From contig CM028889.1 of the NCBI GenBank assembly GCA_016801885.1, positions 24,000,001 through 24,064,000 on the forward strand: 64,000 nucleotides of DNA, read 5' to 3'. This document shows positions 31,701 to 48,897 of this stretch, piece by piece. Both the position numbers and the translations under genes were made by a program. Each line of letters starts with the position of its first letter. Position 1 is the first letter of the stretch. The notes beneath the pieces were generated by a model, which searched no databases, had not been told where the DNA came from, and worked only from the letters and a program-made list of their open reading frames with translations. The DNA is from Toxotes chatareus. Taxonomy: Eukaryota; Chordata; Actinopteri; Toxotidae.

Positions 31701-34364
31701 CAAGGAGATGTTGGAGCTGGGGAAGAAGACTGCAATCAGCCGCAAGAGCAGCAGCAGCAATGTTATCGAGGGAGAGGTCACCAGTACAGGGAGCAGGTGT
31801 GTGTGTGCACAGAGGGACACATGTAAAGACACAAAAAAAAAAAAAAAAAACATGCAACTTCTCACTCAGTATTCATCACACTGTTCAGCTAAAAGGATGA
31901 TGCATGGCTGTGTTTGTCTCTTTTCCACAGGGCGTCAAATCACTATCCACTATCAGCAGAAAGCTGTAAGTATTGTATATTCTTACTCATACCTACAGGG
32001 TGTATTTAACTTATTCAGCAGCAGTTTGATGTTGGTGTTGATGTGTTCAGTCACAGATGACAGCGAGGAGTGGACCGGTGATGATGATGAAACTCTCTCC
32101 CCTGTGACTGAAGCTGCAGATCCACTGCCTCCAGTGTAAGTCAGTGCTAGTCTGACTCCAGCCAAGTGAATTTTTCAGTTTTGATTTCCACTATTTTTCA
32201 AATGCAGACATATCTACACTGATCTTTGATTTTTATTTTTTAAACCAATGCCTTGTCAATGTCCTCTGCAGGGGCCACACCAGGACACTCTCCATGCCAG
32301 ACATGGGTAAGACATCTGTTGTACTGGTAGCTCTTTGATAGTCAGGTTCAGTAGTAAAAAGCGAATGCTCAACAAAGTATGATGGCTACTGCTTATCACC
32401 TGAAAGTCTGTCATTATTGTCACCTAATTTGTCAGGAAGTTCCCGTATCTCTTAAACTAGTTATCTTGATGGGGGTTTGTGGATACAATAAGCAAGAGAT
32501 ACTACAAACATCTTGATTTTCTACATCAGATAAGTTCATGTTGTTTCATTCAAGGATCCACAGCATCCGTTTGCCAGCGTCAGAAGTGTTGGAAAACCTT
32601 CATCATGTATGATTCTGTGCCTTTGAGTTAATAATATCATGCAGTTCTTGCAAAGTTTTTGTGGAGATCTGCTGTAAATAACACTCGTTAGGAATATTAT
32701 TGTTGGCACCAGATTTGTACCTTGCCATCCGTAGGTCGAAACAGGAAAGATGATCAGACTGTCTCAGTTTTTTCACTTGTTAGTCGTTTAGCTTTGCTGA
32801 TCAAAGCACCAAGAGAATAAAATGTCCACCCGCGTCAAGTTGTTTTCTCTAAAATCGGCACAGAAGTGTGCGACTGAGCTCAAACAAGGCAAATTATACT
32901 GCGTGAGGTGAAAGGGACAGGTGCATGCTGGCGTTGTAAAAGGAACTGGAAGTTGGCTGATTTGGCCCAGCTTACCAACACAGTCAGCAGTTGGAGCTGC
33001 GTCAGTGTTTGTGACACACAGCTCACGAATTTTATTCTAGTCCATCACAAATAAATGTCCATAAATCTACTGGGATATTATAGATAAAAGGCACAGTAAT
33101 CGTACCGTGTTGATATCAGGATACTTTCCAATTCTAAACTTCATTTAAAGACTCACTAAACTCTTATCTAAATTTGCATACTTTAAATACTGAATCATGA
33201 CCATGTGACTCTTTGGATGAGCAGGTTGTTTGTGTAAACAGGAAGCTGTTAACTTAATTGTGTAATGACAAGCTAAGGGTTGGTGACCTCAGCAACAATT
33301 GCCTGGTATGAGTATGGCTTAATTAATGCTGTGGGTGTGTGTTCAGAAAGTCCATTAAATTAATCTGTCTTCCTTATTTTTTTTCTTAGGAAATAAAGAC
33401 CTTAGCATAAACCACCAGCACAGTCACAGTGACATCAGCGCAGACGGCTCTCATATCCAGTGAGTTCACCTGTTTCTCTCTTACACTTAGTTGCAGATGC
33501 AAACACACACACACACACGTGTCAGAGTGTGGATGTACACTATATGTGTATGTGTCTTTTTATCAGAGCAAAACATGAAGCACTTCAGAAGTTGGCGACG
33601 TTTTTCCATTCACCCAAACCTGTGGAGCCAGCTTCCATGTAGGCAGCATGAGCACACACACACACATGAATATAGTCACACACAAACATGTACAGACATG
33701 CAAATGTGGTTTTAAAATTTGCTTTTCTTTCTGTTTCAGTAGCAGTGAAGTGGAGACAAGTAAGTATCAAAATACACAATATATGTTCGATATGTAAAAC
33801 TGTGTTCTGTGATATAAATTATGTATGAATAATGATGTGCGAGATGATTATTCCATTACACGAAATCTGCTGTGAATTCTTAAAGCCATTAGTTCAATCA
33901 CTGAAAAAATGATGACCCGTCTGATGCCAGGATACTTTCTGGTTCCATTTCAGGTCCTGTGCTCGTGAAGGAAGAAGCAGTTCACCTGTAAGTAAAGTTA
34001 TAAAACGCACAGACACAAACAAAGAAAAATGCCGAACATGTTGTGCAACCTGTAGACAGGCGAGTTTCCTTCCTTTTTGCCTGGAATGGGTTGCTGAGCC
34101 TGAAAAGATCAAGTGTCTTATTCTTTTTGTGTTTGAGAGAAGGGGAGATGGAGGGGAAACCACTCCTTCTACCAGGAAGTAAAGTTGGTAAAAGAAAGTA
34201 GAGTAAAGCAGAGCAATGGAAGGTGGTTGAGGAAAAGATGTGTTATTTTCAAATGTGTTTTCCACAGGCCTGAGGCGAATGCAACACAGGAAGTGGATTT
34301 TAATCATCCTGAGATGCTCATCTTACCTCCTCCTGACCTGTACGCTGACCTGACCACACAGTAA
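25745..34364 (+). CDS. fyb2: fyb2 (FYB/ADAP-family adaptor, ortholog of C1orf168), complete
   Basis: Cytosolic scaffold of the FYB/ADAP family. FYB1 links T-cell receptor signalling to integrin activation via SLP-76, FYN and SKAP; FYB2 is the lesser known paralogue with a related role in T cells. Exons: 25745-25753, 26265-27430, 27567-27736, 28972-29169, 29280-29547, 29637-29764, 30260-30288, 30419-30453, 30621-30789, 31196-31355, 31664-31796, 31931-31965, 32051-32135, 32272-32306, 33390-33459, 33567-33638, 33740-33759, 33954-33987, 34268-34364. They total 2913 nt, giving 970 residues. Order: FKALRAKFQ N-terminal motif, long Pro/Ser-rich region, tyrosine motifs (DYED near 428, VYEDI near 621, PYAEA near 649), Lys/Glu helix 680-724, helically extended SH3 domain about 722-800, acidic tail with YADL near 964. 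The place next to prkaa2 supports FYB2 over FYB1. Confidence 0.93.
25754..26264 (+). other. fyb2: fyb2 intron 1
   Basis: 511 nt, AT-rich. The fyb2 start frame continues into it to 26020 without a stop (see findings). No separate gene or repeat is supported. Confidence 0.6.
26265..27430 (+). CDS. fyb2: fyb2 large Pro-rich exon
   Basis: 1166 nt, phase 0 in and phase 2 out. It starts EDTLDFKALRAKFQ. A Lys-rich segment (KGKDKSEGKLK and GKDKTKGSKEK) and KKKGFLGFKKSVKRDS come next, then about 170 residues of Pro/Ser/Thr-rich sequence, ending RIFNALEKARRKTA. Pro-rich stretches such as KPALPEKPKVVPPP are likely SH3 ligands. A 272-codon antisense open frame here is only a mirror of the coding bias. 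Confidence 0.95.
27567..27736 (+). CDS. fyb2: fyb2 exon with DYED motif
   Basis: 170 nt, phase 2 in and phase 1 out. Pro-rich (ITPPPEELPPPQ), then ELPPIDYEDRAG. The YED motif is a candidate SH2 docking tyrosine. Acceptor tctcag, donor gtaagt. Confidence 0.92.
27737..28971 (+). other. fyb2: fyb2 intron
   Basis: 1.2 kb, AT-rich, with a short CA run near 28037. No exon or repeat family recognised. Introns 29765-30259, 30790-31195 and 31356-31663 also show nothing. Confidence 0.6.
28972..29169 (+). CDS. fyb2: fyb2 Pro-rich exon (VVPPPPPRKILPDPG)
   Basis: 198 nt, phase 1 in and out, so it can be skipped in frame. It encodes QASPELEGITGEG, VVPPPPPRKILPDPGSLGPS and SEFIHPPPVEENG. Acceptor tgtgcag, donor gtgtga. 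Confidence 0.9.
29280..29547 (+). CDS. fyb2: fyb2 acidic exon
   Basis: 268 nt, phase 1 in and phase 2 out. Acidic sequence with EFYDNEITAPG and GDEYQDN, two more tyrosines in acidic settings. The donor at 29548 (gtaaga) was chosen because it keeps frame; the stop just after it (GGG TAA) is intronic. Confidence 0.9.
29637..29764 (+). CDS. fyb2: fyb2 exon with ENVYEDITTS motif
   Basis: 128 nt, phase 2 in and phase 1 out. GLYESTENVYEDITTSATKK followed by a Lys-rich stretch. The YEDI motif resembles FYB1 tyrosine motifs that bind SH2 domains. Donor gtgagg. Confidence 0.92.
30260..30288 (+). CDS. fyb2: fyb2 micro-exon, PYAEAAQET
   Basis: 29 nt, phase 1 in and phase 0 out, encoding (N)PYAEAAQET. 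Acceptor ccacag, donor gtaagt. It fits only this frame between its neighbours. Confidence 0.85.
30419..30453 (+). CDS. fyb2: fyb2 micro-exon, NEEKSKTGRFG
   Basis: 35 nt, phase 0 in and phase 2 out. It leads into the charged helix of the next exon. Acceptor ctacag, donor gtaagg. Confidence 0.85.
30621..30789 (+). CDS. fyb2: fyb2 Lys/Glu helix exon
   Basis: 169 nt, phase 2 in and phase 0 out. A continuous charged helix (KEQKEREKKENEMKKKFK) directly before the SH3 fold. FYB1 has the same arrangement, where the helix packs on its first helically extended SH3 domain. Confidence 0.96.
31196..31355 (+). CDS. fyb2: fyb2 helically extended SH3 domain, part 1
   Basis: 160 nt, phase 0 in and phase 1 out. 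Reads ITGHEDAMYQATVTVTTKGR, then DLPVKSGDTVSIIRTTNCPK and GKWLARDSSNN. These match the FYB hSH3 pattern: KFKLTG start, acidic turn, and GKWL with W in the third strand. Confidence 0.96.
31664..31796 (+). CDS. fyb2: fyb2 helically extended SH3 domain, part 2
   Basis: 133 nt, phase 1 in and phase 2 out. YGYVAVDHVELDIKEM completes the fold (FYB1: YGYIKTTAVEIDYD), followed by a Ser-rich linker. The donor falls in a (GT)5 run. Confidence 0.95.
31931..31965 (+). CDS. fyb2: fyb2 micro-exon, ASNHYPLSAES
   Basis: 35 nt, phase 2 in and phase 1 out. Acceptor ccacag, donor gtaagt. It is supported by splice sites and frame only. Confidence 0.75.
32051..32135 (+). CDS. fyb2: fyb2 acidic exon, DDSEEWTGDDDE
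   Basis: 85 nt with the upstream acceptor (ttcag), 79 nt with a second acceptor 6 nt downstream (cacag, start 32057); both keep frame. Highly acidic, as in the segment after the SH3 fold of FYB1. Donor gtaagt. Confidence 0.85.
32272..32306 (+). CDS. fyb2: fyb2 micro-exon, GHTRTLSMPDM
   Basis: 35 nt, phase 2 in and phase 1 out. Acceptor ctgcag, donor gtaaga. The following intron is 1.1 kb and shows no other gene. Confidence 0.78.
32307..33389 (+). other. fyb2: fyb2 intron
   Basis: 1.1 kb of unique sequence; nothing recognised. Confidence 0.6.
33390..33459 (+). CDS. fyb2: fyb2 His/Ser-rich exon
   Basis: 70 nt, phase 1 in and phase 2 out: NKDLSINHQHSHSDISADG. Acceptor after a long T tract (ttcttag), donor gtgagt. 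Confidence 0.78.
33567..33638 (+). CDS. fyb2: fyb2 exon, HEALQKLATFFHSPK
   Basis: 72 nt, phase 2 in and out, so it can be skipped in frame. AKHEALQKLATFFHSPKPVE is a probable amphipathic helix. Acceptor tatcag, donor gtaggc. Confidence 0.82.
33740..33759 (+). CDS. fyb2: fyb2 20-nt micro-exon
   Basis: Acceptor ctgtttcag and donor gtaagt enclose 20 nt (SSEVET). Phase 2 in and phase 1 out link the neighbouring exons in frame. Confidence 0.7.
33954..33987 (+). CDS. fyb2: fyb2 34-nt micro-exon
   Basis: Acceptor atttcag, donor gtaagt; encodes PVLVKEEAVH. Phase 1 in and phase 2 out. Confidence 0.72.
34268..34364 (+). CDS. fyb2: fyb2 last coding exon
   Basis: 97 nt, phase 2 in. Ends MLILPPPDLYADLTTQ and taa. 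The YADL near the terminus is another possible phosphotyrosine site. Confidence 0.88.
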
Positions 34365-35574
34365 TTATTGGAAAACAAGGTAAAGATGAATCACCTGGAC
34401 TCCTCGCTGTCCATCACTGTGCAGTTCACATGGTGACATAATGTTTATGGGGTTTTTTTTTTTTTACAACAAAAAGCAGTCAGGCAGAAGAATCAGGATT
34501 TGTCTGTGGTGTTGCTCTTCACACTGTGACCTGTGTCACTCACCTAATACTGTGACAATAACCTCATCCTCTCGACTATGACTTTATTAAGCTGATGACC
34601 GTGTTTGTGGATCAATGTGATGATTTACAAGAGGAACAGGATTGTTCGACAAGTGATCTCTCAGCCACCAGAAATCTTCCTGTGCTGTTTCTTGAGACAC
34701 CCAGTGTGAGACCTGTGAGGGACAGTCTGTCTGGTGGCTCTGAGTGAACTAAGAACCAAGGTGGACGTCTGATCCCAGAGAAGGACTGAGAAACTGTTGG
34801 ACACACACACACAGGTCTTCTGTGGTTCTGTGACCCCGGAGGCTCATGTGGGGAAAATTACACACTTGTGCAAATGTCATGTGCAAATAGCAGAAAGACG
34901 GATCTATTTAAAGTGGTGGAAATAAGAGGGGGTCAATGGCAAATTTTCTTGTTTTTCTCAGATTAGTGTATGTTTATTGTTAATGCACCATCTTTAGGAA
35001 ACACAGAGGACTCCTGCAGTGAAAAACAGGTTGAACTTGTTTACCTATCCTGTTTAGCCATGTGTTTAGTAATCAGTAGTCCTTCTTCCACCACGCGGTT
35101 GATCTGGAGGATCAAATATCAATCCACAGATGAGGGTTGGAGCGCAAGAACCAGTGGAAGTTATCAATGTCTGAATATTTATCTAATGCCACACAGAGTG
35201 TAAAGGGTCGGATGAAATGAGTGTCCTACACACACATATTACCAGTTTGCAGTGTTGGTAAGGAGTAAATAGCAACATAGCTAATAACAGATTTTTAGGT
35301 TTGGTCGTCAGTGATAGTTTATGTGATGTGACCTATTTTCATTAATTCCATGCTGCAGGACTCTGATTAACTCTTTTAAAACCACCTTCAATGTTTAGTT
35401 TTAAGTGTTGATATTATTGTGCTTTTTTTTTTTTTTTTTTTGTACTTGAACAAAGTTTTTTTCTACTTTGTAATTTTATGTCCTCTCATTATTTTGTGAA
35501 CGCATTATTGTGGAGTATGGCAGTACATAAGTAACATATGAGGTTAACATAATAATTATCTTTAATGGCAAACA

Positions 35575-35580
35575 AATAAA
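35575..35580 (+). terminator. fyb2: poly(A) signal AATAAA, candidate fyb2 end
   Basis: First AATAAA found downstream of the fyb2 stop on the plus strand, giving a 3' UTR of about 1.2 kb. A later AATAAA near 35988 is an alternative. Confidence 0.45.
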
Positions 35581-35861
35581 CAACATAATGGAGCATAACG
35601 AACTCTGCTCGTACCAGTTGCTATATACTGGTCACAGTTGCAGCTTCTAAAGGGAAACATCATCTGTGACATTATGTTCTTTACGTGTTACGGAGCTTAT
35701 GTCTGAGGCAGTGCCTCCTATTTTTCTGGGACTTTCCCTCAAGCTAATGAATAATAAGTATTACAGAAAGAGAAGGAAGCAAAGCAGTGATGATCAACCG
35801 AGGCCGTGACCATGCAAGAATATTGTTGTTGACATCTATGGGTGCATTATAATCCTCTGTG

Positions 35862-35862
<1 letters not shown>

Positions 35863-35916
<54 letters not shown>
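35863..35916. repeat. (TG)27 microsatellite
   Basis: The longest perfect dinucleotide array in the window, in the fyb2/prkaa2 convergent gap. Confidence 0.95.
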
Positions 35917-35918
<2 letters not shown>

Positions 35919-36677
35919 AATGTGTAAAACGTCCAAACTGATAAGACAGAAACATTTTCCTTTTTATATGTTTGTTTATTGTTTTTCAATAAATACGCAT
36001 TAAAGTGCAAATCATAACAGCAATATCATGCAGTGCATAACAAGAGAAATCCAAACCCCAATCAGACAGAGAGACAGGGAGAGACAGTTGAAACGCACCG
36101 TCACATTCACACACCCGTGTGCAGAAACACACTCTTGTGCACATTCTTTCACAATAACCAGTGTGCACCCACGCACACGTTTCACACACACACACACACA
36201 CACACATACATTGGGGTATTTAAGGTTACACTAATCATAATAACCCCAGCACAGATAAACAGAGATCACAGCTTTGCTGTGGAAAATACTCACTTTGGTA
36301 CAACACGGAAAATCTGTATTTGATTAGGCCCTGTGGCATGTGTTTCCGGCTCTAAACACAGATTAGAGTTTACATGACTAACATGCCACTGGTAGTTGCA
36401 TACAGTTGTGATGGTACAGTACTACATCTGACAGTAAATACTGGTTATATCAGAGGGGTTTTTAAATCCGGCTCATGACCTCTAGGATAGTGCACTTCAT
36501 TGATCGGTGTTTCGTATTGTTGTGACGAGCAGCAGTATCAGGAATGAATGCATAATGGGCCAGATGTGATCCTGATGTGACCAAAGCAGCTCACTATAGA
36601 GAGGACATGTTATTAAGACACAGCAACAGAGTGTAATATAGAGAAGTGACAGAACATGGATTAGTGTTTACAGAGGG

Positions 36678-36709
<32 letters not shown>

Positions 36710-39658
36710 AGTTGCATGTATCTCGCAGCAGGGAGCAGAGTTTCTCTCCCTCTTACATCAAAGTAAACTCAGTGTATGTGCCGTCTCAGACAGGATAGAC
36801 CCTACACAGGACACAAAGACAGAAGACGTGTAGTAAAGGGTTTCAGCAGAGTAACAAATAATGTGGCTTTAACCATTTCAACCAAAAGCCGACACGAAGC
36901 TCTCATAAGGCAAAAATCAAAAACTTTTTTGCAACAGTACTGAGTAACATACCAGAACCTCTGTTCGCTTCTTATCATTGCACATCCAACAAAATACTGA
37001 GTGAGCAATATGTTTTTGGCTTAATAGTCATCGTCAAGACTGTTGCATGGCTAATTTTAACTTAGCCTAAACTAAATAATAAATAAGACACGAAATAAAT
37101 AATCATGAACGAAGACAGAAAAAACATCTACATGAACCAATAAACTGTGAAATAATTTAATGATCAAAACTCAACCCATTATTAAGAAATGTTACTTCAT
37201 TGTTCTTATTTCATTCTTTGTTCTTTAGCCAATCGCACTCCCCCCACTCTGTGAAAATAATGATAAATTCAATTTCATAATAGTGAGCTGGGGTTATTAA
37301 ATTATTTCAAAATGTACTGCTTCATTTATACACAATACTTTACTGTAATTATTCATATTATTTATTTCCTAATGTCTTATTTACTGTACTTATTAAGTGT
37401 AGTTTCATAGTTTGTTCATAGACACCAGTCAATCAGCTCACCCTCTGTGTCAGACTGAGAACAGTAGAAAGGCAACAGTCCAGTGCGCTCCATCAAAACA
37501 CCACCAACCAAGAGAACATACCCGGAGAGAAAGACAGAGGAGGATTGGTTTGAGCAGCACCAGCTTTCACTTTACATTCAGTCGGAAAAGAGTGTGGAAA
37601 AAATATCCAGTGACAACACCAACGCACAAGACCGCTATGGTATGGCTGACAGGACAATGCAAAACATTTATAGAAGTAATAAACAACATGGCATTCATCT
37701 ATATGTAGAACCACAAACAACAACAACAGGTACAGTAAAGTTTGTGCATCCACACAAAGTTGTGTGATGCAATAATAATAATAATCTGCAAACTGCTGGC
37801 CTCCGCAAACGAGTTTTAAAGTGCAGACTGAACGGACAACAACAGCTAAACAGAAGATACACACGCACACACACACACAGAGAAAGCAGCTACAATACAC
37901 CAAAGCATTACGTTTTGATTCTCGTCTCTTTGTTCCCGCTCTTTTCTATCGACTCTGCTGATCTCACAAACCACCGCAGTGTTAAGTCAGTAAGAAAACT
38001 TCTGATCTCCGTTACACACACTGGCTCAAGCACGCACACTCTCCATACACAGGTACATATACACAGAATTACTGTGTTGCATTCTTTAAGGCAACTGGAG
38101 AAAGGTTTCTGTGGTTTATACTGTCCCGCACAGACCCACACCGTCTCACGTGGATTTGTCATCTTCATCTTTTCCACCTGCTCTAACATCATCATCATCA
38201 TCACCTCGTTACTGGAACACAGAACTAGTTAACTAGTCTCAATTTGTTTATTACTGCTGAGACAATTTATAGCAATAGTGAAAACTGATTAATGAAGTAA
38301 TTCATCAATTAAAAATAAACATTTGCTGTAAATTTTCTTTATGCTTTTTAATTTAAATGCAGTATAATATATTTAATAATACATTTCAAAGGCTCAAGGC
38401 TTAAAGAAGAGAGATTAAGGAAAATTGTTATGTATTAACTGAGGCCTTGAAATGGTCGCCGTCTCCACTACAAACAGCACATGGCTTCTGTCTGAGTTCA
38501 GCATGTGACGGACTGCCACGTCTGTCCTCCTGATGCCACAGGCCTGCTTCAGTTTTTTAATTAATACATTCTGTACATGCAAGGGTGAGCAGCATTTTAA
38601 CAGTGGCTCAACTTGTCATGGCATATCTGTGACACAAATAATCAGTGACACTTATCTTTGAACTACATAGTAATAATCATATAATAATAATTGTGAAAAC
38701 CCATGTGAGATGGAGTGAGTCTGTCTTCAACACCAAATGCAACACGCAGTCAGTACCATGTAGAGCATTATCGTTCTACTATCCTTCTGTCTGTCTTGGT
38801 TCATTAATCGTCTACAAACTACTCAAAATCAGGATAATAATGTAACTACAGTGCCTAAAAAAAACATTTCTAAAAAATAAATATGGATCTGATATCTAAA
38901 TAATAATAATAATCTTCTTTTCGCTGTATAAAGTCTAATATTTGGTATTTTTTGTCAACCTTTTCAGCTACGTAATATGATTGAAATATAAATATAATAT
39001 ACATGAATAACAAAAACTGTTTCTTTACAGACCATTTAATATAAAACCTGAAATAAAACCGTGGTGGTAACGTTCCCACACACACAGATTTAATGTCAAA
39101 TTCAACAACCAGTGCCCTAATGAAACCATTAAACAAGACGCAAAACTGACCTCCAATCAGTGTCTGCGGCAAACTCAGCAGGATGTCCCGCCATTCAGTG
39201 TTATGGTGGGTGACGACGTTTCAGCAGTTGGTAATAGATTGAAGGTATCAGAGGGATGAGCGACAGTGAACTTGAAATTTGCAGACTCCGACACGGGTGT
39301 GAACTGTGACCTCCGCTGGCCTCCACTTGCTCACAGTTTCCAGTCCCAGGATCAGCTGCGGCCCAATGTTTAAACACCAAGACTCTGACCCCAAGGACTG
39401 TGGCAAAACAAGAAACAAAGCGATTAATCTGCTTTTCTGACCAAAGGCCTCCCTCTTTCTCTCTCTCCTTCATCTGAGGGTACACTGCACAGGCACTGCT
39501 CTTCACCCTTCCAGCCCAATACGACTGGAACAGAGATGGAGAGGAGACAGAAAGAGGAAGTCAAGCAAAACACCTCCACTCCTTACATCCCAGATCTGCA
39601 AATGGCTTAAAAACCCCACTGACATCCAGGTTACAGCGAGGTTAGGAGTCCTCAGGCC

Positions 39659-46855
<7,197 letters not shown>

Positions 46856-47110
46856 CTTCTCCGTTACCGACGGCTGGGCTAGCTCGCTCGCTCGCTCGGT
46901 GCGGTGCGTGTGATGCCTGCCTTGCTTGTGCCGCGCACGGAGGGGCGGGGCACCTCGCTGCTCCTCACTGCTGGGGAAGGTGGAGAACCACCGACGGCTC
47001 GACCCCGTTCCGCGCTCACTGTCCGGTTTGCGGCGTAGAGCGTAGCAGAAAAACGTAACCGCTATTCGGGAGGCCAGGTGGCATCTGGTGGAGAGCGGAA
47101 TCTGGGTGGC
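46856..47110 (-). promoter_or_regulatory. prkaa2: prkaa2 CpG-rich promoter and 5' UTR
   Basis: GC- and CpG-rich sequence directly upstream of the prkaa2 ATG, in contrast to AT-rich surroundings. It holds a (GCTC)n run at 46879-46897 and a GC box at 46941-46951 (ggggcgggg on the plus strand) fitting SP/KLF factors. No TATA box is obvious. The start site is not determined. Confidence 0.6.
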
Positions 47111-47533
47111 AAAACCGGGATTATCCCCCCAAAAGCCCCGCAGCCTTTAGCTGCCATCCAACCTGCACGGTGTGCGTATCCCACCGACCCTGTGCTGTGT
47201 TGAGTTTTACACCCGGGTCAATAAACACTTTACCTACGACAAGTCTGACAGATAGCTTGGTAAAAGCACCGAGGATATGGTAGAGAATGTGCGTAAAATT
47301 GCAATTATGAAAAGAGCCAATATTTATGATAATATGTCTCTGTCTATTGATTGTGCTATTAGTCCAGTGGCAAGTGTTCGCTGTATCTTTATGGGCTATC
47401 AAGCTGTGTTTTCACTGCCATGCTCACAAATAGCTGATAATCTTCCATTAAATGTCTGGAATACAGTAGGCTGATTAAAAGGAGAAAGGTCGGAACACTG
47501 AAATGAGTGGTCAGGTGAGTTGTTAATATTTAA

Positions 47534-47549
47534 CCACTAGATGGCAGTG
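47534..47549 (+). promoter_or_regulatory. CTCF-like core motif between divergent prkaa2 and plpp3
   Basis: CCACTAGATGGCAGTG fits the CTCF core CCASYAGRKGGCRS at every position. It lies about 0.7 kb upstream of the prkaa2 start and 1.2 kb upstream of the plpp3 start, a plausible boundary. Binding is not shown by sequence alone. Confidence 0.45.
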
Positions 47550-48758
47550 TAACTTTAATTTATTAATAATCAGTATGACTCTTAGAACCCCCTTCTGCTC
47601 CTGTCCTGTTTTTAGACAGCCTGTGCATAAAGCGAGACTCATCTCTGAAACTAGGAAACATCTGAGGATCTAGCGCATGAAGTGTTTCTAAATTAGAAAT
47701 TAGAAAAGACATATAAATCTTCTGCTTCTTACCACGTGTTTTTTCTCGGTCAGTGTTTGGTTTCACTGACCAGATCACTCATATTAGATTCTCTACCGGT
47801 AAATGAGTGCTTTTAAATGCAAAATTTAGACTAAATGGATGAAAAAAAAAAAGTGTTATTTTCCCCGTTCAGCAAATCCCCATAACAAATAAAGAAGCCA
47901 AATGAAAATGATGAATTTTAAACTTCTATATGTTCTTTGTATGAGCACCCGCAGAGTATATATATAAATGTTTACTGCTGTACTGGCAAAATGCAGAAAT
48001 GATAGAAACGTCTCGTTTAGGGTGTGATGAAGAATTAAACATTTCACATTAAGCTTTCAACAGAAATTGGTATAATTTTATGTTACAACATTCACTGAAA
48101 AATAACAGCTGCTTTAATTGTTTTTCAGGATGCAAAGAGAGCAAACACCCCATCTCTGATAGTAACAGCTCTCCAACGCTCCGGACCACGGTCACTCCAG
48201 TGCGCCTGTCGTGCCGTGCGCAATCACTGGGGGCGCAGTATCACCGCCCTGCTCTGTCCCCCCTACTCGTTCCAGTCTGAGAAAGTTTTCCATGCAGGGA
48301 TGGACATGATTACCCACCGCTAGCAGAGGGAAGAGGGCTGAGCCTTTCAAGCTGCTGGGGGAACTTGAAGAGAGCAGGGGGAGGAGGAGAAGAAGGATTG
48401 ATATAACAAGAGCGGCTGTCGATGCGCAGCGCAATTCTTGCCCACTCCAAGTCTGTGAACCAAGAGCGATAAAGGGGAGCGGGCTTTCCATTCATTTCAA
48501 GCAACTTTTCTTTCTTGAGTCCGTGGCGCGGGTCCGTTCACCAGATAATACTCATATATTTTTTTAGATTAAAAAAAAAACTCCTGAAATACGAGACAAC
48601 GAGACATCAGCACATCTGCAACTTTACGAGACCTCCGAGTTGGGACGTTTGATTCCCGTACAACTGCATGACATTTCTTTAAAGGACTTGAGAGCCTGTC
48701 AGAGTTTCTTCACCTACCGCGTGGTGTGGGATTTTGAGCTGAAACGGGGAGTTCTCAA
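47550..48758 (+). promoter_or_regulatory. plpp3: plpp3 upstream region and 5' UTR
   Basis: AT-rich to about 48120, then GC-richer from about 48170 to 48540 with scattered CpG, consistent with the plpp3 promoter and first exon. No strong TATA box was found. The transcription start cannot be fixed. Confidence 0.4.
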
Positions 48759-48897
48759 ATGCAAAAGTACATGTATGAGAAAGCAATGGCACAAGAGACA
48801 AGGAACGGAGGAACCTCTACGTTAAATAACAACAATGGTGTTGACAATAGCAAGAAGAAACTGTTAATAGCGCTCGACGTCTTCTGTCTTCTACTTG
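48759..48897 (+). CDS. plpp3: plpp3 exon 1
   Basis: 139 nt, phase 1 out. MQKYMYEKAMAQETRNGGTS, an Asn-rich stretch, then KKKLLIALDVFCLLL, the start of TM1. Human PLPP3 begins MQNYKYDKAIVPESKNGG. The Met at 48759 is chosen for that match; upstream in-frame sequence shows no family similarity. Donor gtaagt. Confidence 0.96.

Larger units (their letters stand above)
34365..39658. other. convergent fyb2/prkaa2 3' region
   Basis: 5.3 kb between two stop codons facing each other. The left part is fyb2 3' UTR to about 35600; the right part should be a long prkaa2 3' UTR on the minus strand. Several plus-strand tttatt words (minus-strand AATAAA), for example near 38244, 37363 and 35967, are possible ends. 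Contains (TG)27 at 35863-35916, CA at 36185-36207 and TG at 36679-36705. No third gene seen. Confidence 0.55.

Noticed and set aside
35863..36207. Open frames made of CVCVCV or HTHTHT repeats
   Set aside because: Translations of (TG)n/(CA)n microsatellites, here and at many other places in the window; not genes.
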